From positions 292,638 through 356,637 of the forward strand of contig NZ_JH994110.1 of the NCBI RefSeq assembly GCF_000316195.1: 64,000 bases of DNA, in the 5' to 3' direction. The notes under the pieces are model-generated. The model was not told where the DNA came from, did not search any database, and worked only from the letters and a program-made list of their open reading frames with translations. Positions within the stretch are counted from its first letter, which is position 1. The number at the start of each line of letters is the position of its first letter. Shown here piece after piece: positions 42,305 through 52,517 of this stretch. This DNA comes from Brachyspira hampsonii 30446 (GTDB lineage Bacteria > Spirochaetota > Brachyspiria > Brachyspirales > Brachyspiraceae). Made by a program: the position numbers and the translations under genes.

Positions 42305-43444
42305 ATGGATAATGGTAATATAGATTATAAAAATGCTTCAAGATGGCGTTTAATACTTGGAAGTTTTGCTGAAGATAATATAGAGCTTGACAGCGGATAT
42401 TCTGAAATTGACAGTGCATTAGGTTTTTTGTATGACAGAGAATACAGCAGAGAAGCAGGGTATGCCGATTTTGAAAGCAAAGAAAATAGAGGCGGTAAAG
42501 GAAAAAGTGCTTTAACTGTTCCTTCTTGGGTTGCAAAGGTAAAAAAACTATTTCCTAAAAAAACTGTTGAAATTATGCAAGCTCATGCTTTAGAGAAATA
42601 TAACCTTACAGAGATGATTACTGATGAGGATATTTTAAAAGAGATGGAGCCTAATATGGAGCTTTTAAAAAATATTCTCATATTTAAAGATATGATGAAC
42701 GGCAGTGTTAAAAAACTTGCTTATGATATAGTAAGAAAGGTTGTTGATGATATAAAAAAGAAAATGGAAAGCGATATAAAAAAAGTTTTCTATGGAAAAA
42801 AACTTCCTAACTCTACGACACAAAATAAAATATTCAAAAATCTTGATATAAAAAAAACAATAAGAAATAATTTAAAAAACTATAACATAGAAGATAAAAC
42901 TATTTTTGTAGATAAATTGTATTTCAATCAAAACATAAAAAAATATAATCCTTGGAATATAATAATATTAATAGACGAAAGCGGTTCTATGCTTGACTCT
43001 GTTATATATTCTTCAATAATGGCATCTATATTTTCTAATCTTCCATATTTATCAATAAAACTAATAATATTCGACACTTCAATAGTTGATCTAAGCAGCA
43101 GTGTAAAAGATCCAATAGATGTATTATTTAAAGTGCAGTTAGGAGGTGGTACTGATATTGTCATGGCTTTGGAATATGCCAAAAAGATTATAACTGTACC
43201 TGATAAAACTATAGTTCTTCTTATAAGTGATTTGTATGACAGCAATGATTATAAGTATATGTATAAAAGTGCTAGGGATATAATAGAGTCAAGGTCTAAA
43301 CTTTTTGTGCTTCCTGCTTTGGATTATAATGCGGATGCAAGTTATGATAAGGAGGCTGCTAAACAGTTTTCCAAAATAGGTGCTAAAGTTGCTGCTATAA
43401 CACCTGATGAGCTTTCTAAATGGATAAGCACTGTTATATCATAA
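42305..43444 (+). CDS. von Willebrand factor A domain protein
   Basis: 379 residues from the ATG at 42305 (MDNGNIDYKNASRWRLILGS). Upstream codons back to a TTG at 42278 are AT-rich spacer. The N-terminal 200 residues are helical and charged (AHALEKYNLTEMITDEDILKEM). The C-terminal VWA domain has the MIDAS motif IDESGSML (DxSxS), the threonine in GGGTDIVMA and the aspartate in LISDLYD. Cytoplasmic VWA proteins of this layout usually sit next to a MoxR-type ATPase; none is here. No clear RBS. Both sides carry palindromic elements. Confidence 0.85.
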   Translation: MDNGNIDYKNASRWRLILGSFAEDNIELDSGYSEIDSALGFLYDREYSREAGYADFESKENRGGKGKSALTVPSWVAKVKKLFPKKTVEIMQAHALEKYNLTEMITDEDILKEMEPNMELLKNILIFKDMMNGSVKKLAYDIVRKVVDDIKKKMESDIKKVFYGKKLPNSTTQNKIFKNLDIKKTIRNNLKNYNIEDKTIFVDKLYFNQNIKKYNPWNIIILIDESGSMLDSVIYSSIMASIFSNLPYLSIKLIIFDTSIVDLSSSVKDPIDVLFKVQLGGGTDIVMALEYAKKIITVPDKTIVLLISDLYDSNDYKYMYKSARDIIESRSKLFVLPALDYNADASYDKEAAKQFSKIGAKVAAITPDELSKWISTVIS

Positions 43445-43453
43445 AAATTTATT

Positions 43454-43884
43454 TAACGCACGGTGAATAGATTTTTTGTTTATTATTTTAATTAAAATTT
43501 GTGATAATCATATATTTAAAAATTTTCTCATCGTGCGGTTAATATAGCTTCAAATTTAAATAACACCTGGGTGGGCAGCTAAAAAATTCTAATTTGATAA
43601 TAAGAAAAATAAAAAGTTTATATGCAGAGTAAATTAAAAAGCCTAGTGGGTGGGGATTGAAAATAATTTTTTAACTTTAATTACATACCCCGCCCTTTAT
43701 ATTTTATGACTTCTTTTACATATAATAGATTTGTTTATATTTAAAGCTTAAAACATAAAAGCATGCCCGCCCAAGCATATTTTAATTTTTGGAATTCATA
43801 TAACGCACGGTTAATAATTTTATACTAATCATTTAATTTGTAATATAAAATATTTGTGCATTTTTAAATTTACTCAACGTGCGT
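43454..43884. repeat. Palindromic G/C-box element, copy 5 (complete)
   Basis: Order on the plus strand: AACGCACGGTGA (43455), TCGTGCGGTT (43531), CCTGGGTGGGCAGC (43566), CCTAGTGGGTGGGG (43642), then the mirror half ACCCCGCCCTTTATATTT (43687), GCATGCCCGCCCAAGC (43761), AACGCACGGTT (43803), CAACGTGCGT (43875). Boxes are spaced about 70-80 bp and the whole is an imperfect palindrome centred at about 43670. Its right edge contains the stop codon of the gene at 43874. Confidence 0.9.
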
Positions 43885-44241
43885 ATGATGAATAAGCAAT
43901 ATCAAACAAGTCGGCAGCATTATTATTAAATATATTAACTTTTGAACTGATACCATTTTTATTACAAATTTTAGCAAAGTCATTCATTTTTTCTATATTT
44001 TTATCTAAAATATCAGCGAATTCTTTTAATACATTAGACTCAAAACTTTTAACTTTTATCGGAGTCATTCTAAACATTTTAAACTCTCCGTTTCTGCGAT
44101 TATATACAAGTCTAACTGATTCGCTAAATTCCTCAAATACAAAATTTCGTATATCTTCAATTTTTAATATATGGCAATTTTTTAAGTATAGATATTAATT
44201 TCTTATCTGTTTCTATCTGATTGATTATTGATTTTTTATTC
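43874..44241 (-). pseudogene. Unrecognised small gene, frameshifted and ending inside a repeat element
   Basis: On the minus strand an ATG at 44241 opens MNKKSIINQIETDKKLISIL and soon meets TGA. One base less in the six-A run (plus-strand T run 44178-44183) joins it to NCHILKIEDIRNFVFEEFSE and on to the stop at 43874, about 121 residues. An ATG at 44077 would give only the last 67 residues. The final codons (TAC GCA CGT TGA) are the outer box of the palindromic element, so the original 3' end was probably replaced. Domain unknown. Confidence 0.55.
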
Positions 44242-44271
44242 ATAGTTTTATTATAATAGACTGCTTAATAT

Positions 44272-44553
44272 ATTAGACTTGTTTCAAAACTACTTGACAA
44301 GATTGTATATTAAATTTTTATAATTTATCAATTATAAAAATAATGTTTTACATGTTATATAAAATATAGTTTATAGTATATAAATATGCAGTCTTTTGCT
44401 TCTCGCCTCCAAAGGCACGCACAGCGAGGCGTACTTCGTATGTGCCACACCTGCCGAAGGCACGCACAGCGAGGCGGACAGCGTCACAAAAGAAGTGGGG
44501 GTGTGGGGCTAGTCCCCACAAAATTATAAAAAATTAGTTTTGAAACAAGTCTA
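44272..44553. mobile_element. MITE-like element, copy B
   Basis: TAGACTTGTTTCAAAACT and AGTTTTGAAACAAGTCTA are perfect 18-bp inverted ends with TA on both sides. The interior has a GC-rich island with GGCACGCACAGCGAGGCG twice and the hairpin TGTGGGG-CTAGT-CCCCACA, all shared with copy A (25688-25992). No coding gene inside. Confidence 0.88.
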
Positions 44554-44596
44554 TTGTATTCATTGTATTATTAATAATAAATAAAATCAATAATAA

Positions 44597-44637
44597 TAAA
44601 AAAGATGCAGAATAATTAATCCTGCACCTTTTATAAT
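44597..44637 (-). terminator. Terminator after lon
   Basis: On the minus strand AAAGGTGCAG pairs with CTGCATCTTT (one G-T pair), loop of ten bases, then TTTATTATT. It lies 20 bases past the lon stop. Confidence 0.8.
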
Positions 44638-44656
44638 TTTATATTATAATATTTTT

Positions 44657-47170
44657 TTATTTGCTTTTATTATATTTTTTTACTTCTTTTTTATTTTCTT
44701 TATTTAGTTTATTTAACTTAAACATAAAATCAAATACCTCTCTGACATCTTTAACAGGGTGGAAAGTTAAACCCTTTTTAACATTTTCAGGAATCTCATC
44801 TAAATCCCTAATATTTTCGTAAGGTATTATAATATGCTTAATAAATCCAAGTCTTTTTGCTGCTATAGTTTTTTCTTTTAAGCCTCCTATAGGAAGAACT
44901 TTACCATTTAAAGAAAGCTCTCCTGTCATGGCAGTATCATTTCTTATAACTTTGTTCATAGAAAGTGAAAGCAAAGCAGTAGCCATAGTAATACCCGCAG
45001 AAGGTCCGTCTTTAGGAGTAGCCCCTTCAGGAATATGCAAGTGAATCATGGCATCATTAAAATAGTTTTCAGGAACACCATAATCTTTAGCAGCGCTTTT
45101 TACATAACTGTATGCTATCTCTACACTCTCACTCATAACATCTCCAAGCTGTCCTGTTACCTGTATGTTTCCGGAATCTTTTTTCTCTGATACCTTTATT
45201 GATTCTATTGTAAGAGTTGCACCGCCTAAAGATGTCCAAGCTAAGCCTATAGAGTTTCCTGGTTTTAAATCTTTCTCTGTAAAATCTTCTGTGAATATAG
45301 GCTTTTTAAGATATTTCTCTAAATCATTTTCATCTATTGTATAATTGTAGCTTGTTTTATTATGCTCTACAATATCAGCAGCAATTTTTCTGCATATTCT
45401 CTCTATTCTTCTTTCAAAATTTCTCACTCCGGCTTCTCTTGCATATCCGTCTATTATTTTACTAATAGCTTTATTTGTGAATTTAATATATTTTATATCA
45501 AGCCCATGAGCTTTTACCTGTCTAGGTATAATATATTTGGAAGCTATTTTTAATTTCTCTTCCAATATATATCCTGATAGTCTTATAACCTCCATTCTGT
45601 CAAGCAAAGGTCTAGGAATAGTATCAAGAGTGTTTGCTGTGGTTATGAATAGAACATTTGACAAATCAAAAGGCAAATCCAAATAATGATCTCTAAAAGA
45701 AGCATTCTGCTCCGGATCTAAAACTTCTAGTAAAGCACTTGAAGGATCTCCTTGAAAACTAGTTCCTAATTTATCAATTTCATCAAGCATAAGAACAGGA
45801 TTTTTAACTTTTACTATTTTTAAAGCCTCTATTATTTTACCAGGCATAGCACCTATATAAGTTCTTCTATGTCCTTTTATTTCAGCTTCATCTCTCATAC
45901 CGCCTAAAGAAAATCTAAAGAAAGGTCTGTTTAATGCCTCAGCAATGCTCTTTCCTATAGAAGTTTTACCTACCCCCGGAGGACCTACAAAACATAGTAT
46001 AGAAGATTTTTTCTCCGGATTTAATTTTCTAACGGCTAGAAATTCATATATTCTCTCTTTAACATCTTCAAGTCCGTAATGATCTCTATCCAATATCTTT
46101 TTACTTTTTGATATATCTTCTCTTTCTTTATTTTCCTTATTCCAAGGCAAAGCAAATAAAGTATCCAAATAATTTTTAGATACAGTGTATTCAGGAGAAT
46201 GAGTATCTATTGTAGAAATCTTTTCTATTTCCTGCTCCATTCTCTCTTTAACTTCATCTATCACATTGAGTTCTTCAAGAGTTTTTTTGTATTTTTCTAT
46301 ATCTCTTTGTTTAGGATCAGTATCATATCCTAATTCTTTTTTTATTTCTTTTAATTGCTCTTTTAGGAAATATTCTCTTTGTTGTTTTTGTACTTTTGAA
46401 TTAATACTGCCTTGTATTTTCTGCTGTATTTCAGATATCTCTCTTTCTTTCTGAAGAAGAATATGCACTTTTTCAAGCCTTTCCTGAATATCAAAAGTTT
46501 CAAGTATTTCCTGCTGGCTTGCTCTCTCTACATTAAGCATTGAGGTAGCAAAATCAGCTAATCTTCCCGGATCATCTACATTGACCATAGTAAGACGCAT
46601 TTCTTCAGTGAAAAGAGGATTATTCTCACTTATAGCTTTTATGTCTGAAAGCAAAGCTCTGGTATATGCTTTAATTTCTTTAGCCTCTTTCTCATTTCTG
46701 AAAGGATCTATATCAGGTATATAAAGAGGTTCTGCTCTTATAACAGGGTCTGTAGTTACAAATTTTATAATCTTATATCTTCGTATAGAATTTATAAGAA
46801 GATTAAGTCCGCCGTCGGGTAAATTTAGTTTTTTAAATACTTTTACTACAACACCAACTTTATAGATTTCATCAACGGAAGGTGTTTTCTTTTCAGAGGG
46901 AGTGTCTGAAATATATAAATTAAGTCCTAAAAATCCGTCATTTTCGGCTATAGCCTTGTTTACCGCATCAGCATGATGGGCTGGTATTGGAAACGGAGCA
47001 TAAAGACCTGGGAATAAAGGCTTTCCCATCACAGGTATAATTATTAATCTTGAAGGTAATTTATCTTCCACTATTGAAACCTTATTATCTTCTTTTTTAT
47101 TTTTATTATTATCGCTATTTTTATCTATATCTTTTAATTTATCTTTATCTCTAGTCATAAAAAACTCCAA
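44657..47170 (-). CDS. lon: Lon ATP-dependent protease
   Basis: 837 residues. The N-terminal LON substrate-binding domain (RLIIIPVMGKPLFPG, about 40-55) is followed by a coiled region, then the AAA module with Walker A VGPPGVGKTSIGKS and Walker B PVLMLDEIDKLG, then the Ser-Lys protease domain with the catalytic serine in PKDGPSAGITMATALL and the lysine in GGLKEKTIAAKRLG. It degrades misfolded and regulatory proteins in the cytoplasm. The charged N-terminal extension of 35 residues (KDKLKDIDKNSDNNKNKKED) and a lysine-rich C-terminal tail are additions to the usual length. Single gene with its own terminator. Confidence 0.97.
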   Translation of the reverse strand: MEFFMTRDKDKLKDIDKNSDNNKNKKEDNKVSIVEDKLPSRLIIIPVMGKPLFPGLYAPFPIPAHHADAVNKAIAENDGFLGLNLYISDTPSEKKTPSVDEIYKVGVVVKVFKKLNLPDGGLNLLINSIRRYKIIKFVTTDPVIRAEPLYIPDIDPFRNEKEAKEIKAYTRALLSDIKAISENNPLFTEEMRLTMVNVDDPGRLADFATSMLNVERASQQEILETFDIQERLEKVHILLQKEREISEIQQKIQGSINSKVQKQQREYFLKEQLKEIKKELGYDTDPKQRDIEKYKKTLEELNVIDEVKERMEQEIEKISTIDTHSPEYTVSKNYLDTLFALPWNKENKEREDISKSKKILDRDHYGLEDVKERIYEFLAVRKLNPEKKSSILCFVGPPGVGKTSIGKSIAEALNRPFFRFSLGGMRDEAEIKGHRRTYIGAMPGKIIEALKIVKVKNPVLMLDEIDKLGTSFQGDPSSALLEVLDPEQNASFRDHYLDLPFDLSNVLFITTANTLDTIPRPLLDRMEVIRLSGYILEEKLKIASKYIIPRQVKAHGLDIKYIKFTNKAISKIIDGYAREAGVRNFERRIERICRKIAADIVEHNKTSYNYTIDENDLEKYLKKPIFTEDFTEKDLKPGNSIGLAWTSLGGATLTIESIKVSEKKDSGNIQVTGQLGDVMSESVEIAYSYVKSAAKDYGVPENYFNDAMIHLHIPEGATPKDGPSAGITMATALLSLSMNKVIRNDTAMTGELSLNGKVLPIGGLKEKTIAAKRLGFIKHIIIPYENIRDLDEIPENVKKGLTFHPVKDVREVFDFMFKLNKLNKENKKEVKKYNKSK

Positions 47171-47721
47171 TACTATATAGTATAATATAAAATATACTTA
47201 TAAGTCAAATAAAATCATATTAAGTATTCTATGCAATAAATATACCAATAATAAATATTTTGATTATTTTTTATGTATTAAATATAAAATAAAGTATCTT
47301 TTGAATTTGTGTTATTATTTTTATATAAGAAATTAGTAAAATATGAATGCGAACATATAAAATTTTCATGATTATAAATTATAAAAATAATGTTTTATAT
47401 GATTGTTATAATGTTGCCTGAGCTTTGTAGGTGCTTGCAGCGTACATCAAAATGAGTTTCTTTTAGGAAGTAGACATAGTTTAAAGACTTATGCTTCTAA
47501 GTATACTCCACATTATAAAATAAAAAATACTAAGAATTAAAATAGTGTGCTTATATATTGATTTAGTTTTTAAATAAGTCTAATAATATTACTATATAAA
47601 TTATTAAAAATAAGATATATTTTTATAAAAAATAGAAGTATTTTATTATACTTGTTTAATAATAAAACACTTCAAATAATATATTGTATTTAATTTATAC
47701 TAGCATATAATAATTAAAAAG
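47171..47721. other. Intergenic region with a probable decayed MITE
   Basis: About 550 bp without a gene. TTATAAAAATAATGTTTTATATG (about 47378-47402) matches the interior of MITE copy B, and AGTTTTTAAATAAGTCTA at about 47566-47583 resembles its right end with three changes. A GC-richer patch (47412-47475) sits where the island of the MITE would be. No left end was found, so this is tentative. Confidence 0.4.
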
Positions 47722-49671
47722 TTATCTTAATTTAAAGAAGTCAATTAATTTATTTAAATTTTGAGCTTCATTTAAAAGCAGCTGAGATGAAGAACTAGCT
47801 TCCTCTACTAAAGCAGCATTTTGCTGAACGGAAGAATCCATTTCTTTTATAGCAATATTAATCTGTTCTATTCCATTTTCCTGTTCATGAGATGCAGCAT
47901 TAACTTTCTGCATTAAACTAGAAACTTTATCCATTTTGCTTGCTATATCATTAAATATATCTTTAGATTCATTAACACTTATAGCAGCTAAATTAATTTT
48001 ATCATTACTATCAACTATCAAAGAAGTAATATTTTTAACAGATTCCTGCGTATTTTGTGCTAAGTTTCTAACTTCGCTCGCTACAACAGCAAATCCTCTT
48101 CCCTGATCCCCGGCACGTGCAGCTTCAACAGAGGCATTAAGGGCAAGTATATTAGTTTGGAAGGCAATAGATTCTATTAATTTAGTGATATCCATTATTT
48201 TAGAACTAGCTTCATAAACTGCATCCATTTTATTAACACTTTCTTCGATTATCTTTCCTGCTTTATTTACATAATCTTTTGCTTCAATAACCATATTCGT
48301 ACTTTCAGATACATCAGAAACTGTATATTTAACATTAGAAGACATTTCATTCATAGTTGATGCTGTTTCTTCTAAGCTGGAAGCCTGAGTTTCTGTTCTG
48401 TTTGATAAATCATTATTTCCGGAAAGAACTTCATTAGCAGCACTTTGAACTTGTTCTGATGAGTCTTTAACAGTATTTACAACATTATTCAAATTATCTA
48501 ATATATTTTTAATTGCTCTTGCTATTTCGCCCCATTCATCTTTACGCTCTGTAAATCCAGGAGGAGTACCCCAAGATATATCGCCTTTGGATAATTTAGT
48601 TAAATCAAGAGCAAGCAATTTAATAATGAATACAACTTTTTTATTAATTATTAAAGGTGTAATAATTAATACTATTACTAATATTAAAGCTGAGATTATA
48701 ATCATTATATTTCTTATATTATTACTGTCTTCAAGTATAATATAATTAGGTACTAGTATTTTCATACCCCAATTCTGACCTGTTTCTAGTCTTATAGGTA
48801 CGAATATATATGTTGATTTAGTGTCTAATGTAGAACTGAACTCTTCAAAAATAACAGTTTGTCCTGATTTTATCTTATCTAATAAATTATAGTCCTGATA
48901 ATAAGGATAAGCATCATAAACATTTTTGCCTACATGTGTTTCATTTTCTTTATTATAAAGCAAAGTACCATTATGATCGAATAAAGAAGTAAGTGTATTT
49001 TCAAAAGGTTTAATATTATCCATTATAGGAGCTAATGAATCGATAAATATATCTACTCCTGCAACACCTATAATTTCTCCGTTATTTTTTAAAGGTATAG
49101 ACCAAGTATTCATTTTTACCATTTTACCGCCTACTTCAAAATCATATATAGATGTAATATTGATATTTCCTGTTGTTATAGGTACTGAATAATAATCGCT
49201 TTTTAACTCTTCGCTAGTCATACCTCTGTCAGAAGCAGAATTATTATTTCTATAAACATAATCAGAAAACATTCCGCCTGCTTCTGAATAATTAGGATCA
49301 TCTATATAATCAGCATCATTTCCCATCACATTATTTTTAAATATAAGAAACAATGCTCCTGTATTTTCTGGCAAAGTGCTGAAAAAGTCTTTAGTTGTAT
49401 TTTTATATACTTCTCTGTTTCTCTCACCTGATTTATATAAATTATTTATTGTATATTCAAATGTACTCAAACTATCAAATGCTTCTTGAACAATAGCCTC
49501 TACTTTAGAAGCTTCTCCTTTAGCACTCTCTTCTAATACTTTATATGAAAGTTTTTTTGTAACATTATTAACAGATAATATATTAAATATACTTGATATA
49601 ATAAGCATAACGAAAAAAGGGACTAGTATGAACACACTTACTTTGAACTGCAGGCTATTAAAATTAATCAT
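47722..49671 (-). CDS. Methyl-accepting chemotaxis protein with Cache sensor
   Basis: 649 residues. Membrane segment at about 12-31, an extracytoplasmic double-Cache-type sensor of about 290 residues ([39 protein letters not shown]), second membrane segment at about 325-345, HAMP, then the signalling hairpin with the conserved tip [20 protein letters not shown] and [15 protein letters not shown]. It binds a small ligand outside and controls CheA/CheW. No C-terminal pentapeptide for CheR tethering. Single gene. Confidence 0.95.
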   Translation of the reverse strand: MINFNSLQFKVSVFILVPFFVMLIISSIFNILSVNNVTKKLSYKVLEESAKGEASKVEAIVQEAFDSLSTFEYTINNLYKSGERNREVYKNTTKDFFSTLPENTGALFLIFKNNVMGNDADYIDDPNYSEAGGMFSDYVYRNNNSASDRGMTSEELKSDYYSVPITTGNINITSIYDFEVGGKMVKMNTWSIPLKNNGEIIGVAGVDIFIDSLAPIMDNIKPFENTLTSLFDHNGTLLYNKENETHVGKNVYDAYPYYQDYNLLDKIKSGQTVIFEEFSSTLDTKSTYIFVPIRLETGQNWGMKILVPNYIILEDSNNIRNIMIIISALILVIVLIITPLIINKKVVFIIKLLALDLTKLSKGDISWGTPPGFTERKDEWGEIARAIKNILDNLNNVVNTVKDSSEQVQSAANEVLSGNNDLSNRTETQASSLEETASTMNEMSSNVKYTVSDVSESTNMVIEAKDYVNKAGKIIEESVNKMDAVYEASSKIMDITKLIESIAFQTNILALNASVEAARAGDQGRGFAVVASEVRNLAQNTQESVKNITSLIVDSNDKINLAAISVNESKDIFNDIASKMDKVSSLMQKVNAASHEQENGIEQINIAIKEMDSSVQQNAALVEEASSSSQLLLNEAQNLNKLIDFFKLR

Positions 49672-49768
49672 GAAAATATCTCCATTAACTATATTGTAAA
49701 ATTAGATTAAATTATACAATAATATGCATTTATACTCAATAAGCTTATTAATGTTAAAATTAATGATT

Positions 49769-50211
49769 AACGCACGGTTAGAAGAATTTTTATATATAAT
49801 TATAATAAAATTTGCTTTTAGAGTTTATTATATAGTTTTAATTTATTTATGCGTGCGGTTATTGGCACAACAAATTTAAAAAATCACTTGGGTGGGCAGC
49901 AGAAATAACAGATAGGATTAAAAAAGAAAAATAATATCAAAGCAGCAGTGAATTTTAAAAAGCCTAGAGGGTGGGCAAGTGTAATTAAATTCTTAAAAAC
50001 TTTTTTCACTTCCCGCCCTTTATATTTTATAACTAAATTTTCAATTTCAAATTTAGTTATTGTTTAAAGTTCAATTAGAAAATATAATACCCGCCCAAGT
50101 TTTTATTAGATTTAAAGTTAATTCATCACGCGTTTAGTATGTTGTATATATAAGAATAATACTATAATAATAACTATTTTTAAATATAATATCATCTCAC
50201 CGCGTGTTAAT
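49769..50211. repeat. Palindromic G/C-box element, copy 6 (complete)
   Basis: AACGCACGGTT (49769), GCGTGCGGTT (49852), CTTGGGTGGGCAGC (49887), AGAGGGTGGGCAAG (49965), then CTTCCCGCCCTTTATATT (50006), ATACCCGCCCAAG (50089), TCATCACGCGTTTAG (50124) and CACCGCGTGTTAAT (50198). Complete symmetric form, about 440 bp, in the divergent gap between a chemoreceptor gene and ruvB. The ruvB promoter must lie in or just after it. Confidence 0.9.
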
Positions 50212-50255
50212 AAAATTTGTTATTTAATGCATTTTAATATATAATGGAGAGAATT

Positions 50256-51296
50256 ATGGATAAAGAAAGCATAACAAATGCTGAAGAAAACTCTTATGAT
50301 AAGCCTAATAACAATATAAGACCTCAGGGCTTTGAGGACTTTTTGGGGCAGAAAAATATCAAATCAAAATTGAAAGTCTTTATAAATAGTGCTAAAAAAA
50401 GAGAGGTTTCTTTAGATCATATATTATTTTACGGTCCTCCCGGACTTGGCAAAACTACATTAGCCCAAATAATAGCAAATGAAATGGGAAGTAATATAAA
50501 AGCTACATCAGCACCTATAATAGAGCGTCCAGGAGACTTGGCTTCTATACTTACTACTTTGGGAGAAAAAGATATACTATTTATAGATGAGATACATAGA
50601 CTTAGAACTGTAGTTGAAGAAGTTCTTTATTCCGCTATGGAAGATTTTTTTGTAGATATAAAGGTTGGAGAGGGAACATCTGCTAAAAGCTTCAGAGTTA
50701 AATTACCTCATTTCACTCTTATAGGAGCTACAACAAGAAGCGGTTTGCTAAGTACACCTTTGTATGATAGATTTGGAATAGTAGAAAGGCTTGAATTTTA
50801 TACTAATGAAGATTTGGCCAATATAGTAAAGAGAAGTTCTGAATTTCTTAATATCAATATTACAGATGAAGCGGCACTATCTATAGCTTCAAGATCAAGA
50901 GGAACTCCAAGAATAGTTAATCGTCTTTTAAGAAGAGTTTTTGACTTTGCTACAGTACATGATGTTTTAAAAATAGACGATAAGTTTGCCTGTGATTCTC
51001 TTGAAAAGTTGGGTATAGATAAAAATGGATTTGAAGCACTTGACAAACTTTATTTAAATACTATCATAAAACATTATAATGGAGGTCCTGTAGGAGTTGA
51101 TACTTTATCGGTGTCTTTATCCGAACAGATAGAAACCATAGAAGATGTAATAGAGCCTTATCTTATACAATGCGGATTTATAAAAAGAACACCAAAAGGC
51201 AGAGTAGCTACAAATAAGGCTTATGCTTATTTAAATCTTTCTTCAAAGTATGACGATAATTATAATAATGAAGAAAGAGGATTATTTGATTTTTAA
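50256..51296 (+). CDS. ruvB: Holliday junction branch-migration helicase RuvB
   Basis: 346 residues from the ATG at 50256, chosen because GGAG stands six bases before it; an ATG at 50244 lies upstream of that [23 protein letters not shown] is the family start, Walker A is [14 protein letters not shown], Walker [10 protein letters not shown], sensor 1 [11 protein letters not shown], and the C-terminal winged helix ends [13 protein letters not shown]. It drives branch migration with RuvA. ruvA and ruvC are not adjacent. Its stop overlaps the RBS AAGGAG of the following peptidase gene, so the two are coupled. Confidence 0.96.
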   Translation: MDKESITNAEENSYDKPNNNIRPQGFEDFLGQKNIKSKLKVFINSAKKREVSLDHILFYGPPGLGKTTLAQIIANEMGSNIKATSAPIIERPGDLASILTTLGEKDILFIDEIHRLRTVVEEVLYSAMEDFFVDIKVGEGTSAKSFRVKLPHFTLIGATTRSGLLSTPLYDRFGIVERLEFYTNEDLANIVKRSSEFLNINITDEAALSIASRSRGTPRIVNRLLRRVFDFATVHDVLKIDDKFACDSLEKLGIDKNGFEALDKLYLNTIIKHYNGGPVGVDTLSVSLSEQIETIEDVIEPYLIQCGFIKRTPKGRVATNKAYAYLNLSSKYDDNYNNEERGLFDF

Positions 51297-51307
51297 GGAG
51301 TTTACCT

Positions 51308-52480
51308 ATTTTAATTACAGACGATACTTCAACAAAAGAGAAAAAATCCAATGCTCAGTTGGATAAATATTATTTGGAAGAAACTTCAAAAGATGTTAAA
51401 AATTTAGCGAAAAAATTCGTCGGCAATTTCAAAGATGCTAATAAATCTGCTGATAATTCTAATTCCCGCTTTGATATAAACTATAAAAAAAGTGTTAAAT
51501 TAACTCCATCTTCAAGATATAAAGCTCCGAAAACAAAAATAAAATTCAATAAAACCAAAAAACTTCTCAATAATTTATATAATGCTACTTACGGAATAAG
51601 ACATACATTTAATTCGGTTATAGGAGCCATTGAAAGAAAAGGAAACCATGAAAGAAGCATACTCATATTTTATGATGATGAAGAACATGGAATAAGACTT
51701 CCTATTAATAATTTTATGATTTTATTTCTTTTTTTAGTATTCTCTGCTTTGATTTATACAGGTTATGATGCATATAACAGACAAAAAACAGCTAGAGAAT
51801 TTTACAACACTCTTTCTGCAAGAGAAGCTAAAACTTATACTTTAATAGAAGATTATAAAAAATCTTTAAATAGATTTTCCAAAGCTTTAACAGATTATAA
51901 TAATATCATGAAATCTATATCCTATACAATAGATTATAATGATGTTGGTACTTTCAATAATAACAATAATTTAAATAATAATGAATCTTTAAATAATATT
52001 GAAAAAATGCTTAGCGAATTAGACTCCTATCAAAAGAATGTTCTTTCATTTATGGAAGTATCTCCAAAAATACATAAAGAAATTCCTTTAGGATGGCCTG
52101 TTGCAGGAGGGGGAAGAATATCAAGCGGATTCGGAGCAAGGTTATCGCCTTTCAATCAGGAAAAAAGTTATCACTATGGTGTTGATATAGCAGGTCCTTA
52201 TGGTACTCCTATACTTGCTGTTGCTGATGGTACTGTTTCATTTGCAGGATGGAGAAACGGATACGGCTGGTTTGTTCTAATTACGCATGCTAACGGATAT
52301 CAGACTGCTTATGGTCATAATTCTAAACTTCTTGTTGATTATGGACAGAAGGTAAAAAGAGGAGATCGTATAGCTTTAATAGGAAACACTGGAAGAACCA
52401 CAGGAATACATTGTCATTTCGAGGTGAGGATAGGAGGAGATCATAAGAATCCTATGCCTTATTTAGGTGCTAGATTCTAG
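51308..52480 (+). CDS. Membrane-anchored M23 peptidase, possible ATT start
   Basis: About 390 residues. No ATG is available near the RBS: AAGGAG (51295-51300) is followed seven bases later by ATT TTA ATT ACA GAC in the reading frame, and TTG (51359) has no RBS. An ATT start at 51308 is therefore proposed. Basic N-terminus, membrane segment at about 135-160 (FMILFLFLVFSALIYTGY), coiled linker, then the LytM/M23 zinc domain with HYGVD, GTPILAVADGTV, GYGWFVLITHANGYQTAYGH and HCHFEVRI. It cuts peptidoglycan cross-links in the periplasm or activates amidases. Confidence 0.85.
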   Translation: MLITDDTSTKEKKSNAQLDKYYLEETSKDVKNLAKKFVGNFKDANKSADNSNSRFDINYKKSVKLTPSSRYKAPKTKIKFNKTKKLLNNLYNATYGIRHTFNSVIGAIERKGNHERSILIFYDDEEHGIRLPINNFMILFLFLVFSALIYTGYDAYNRQKTAREFYNTLSAREAKTYTLIEDYKKSLNRFSKALTDYNNIMKSISYTIDYNDVGTFNNNNNLNNNESLNNIEKMLSELDSYQKNVLSFMEVSPKIHKEIPLGWPVAGGGRISSGFGARLSPFNQEKSYHYGVDIAGPYGTPILAVADGTVSFAGWRNGYGWFVLITHANGYQTAYGHNSKLLVDYGQKVKRGDRIALIGNTGRTTGIHCHFEVRIGGDHKNPMPYLGARF

Positions 52481-52517
52481 TTTATGATTTTATATATTAT
52501 TATTCTTCTAATGTTAT

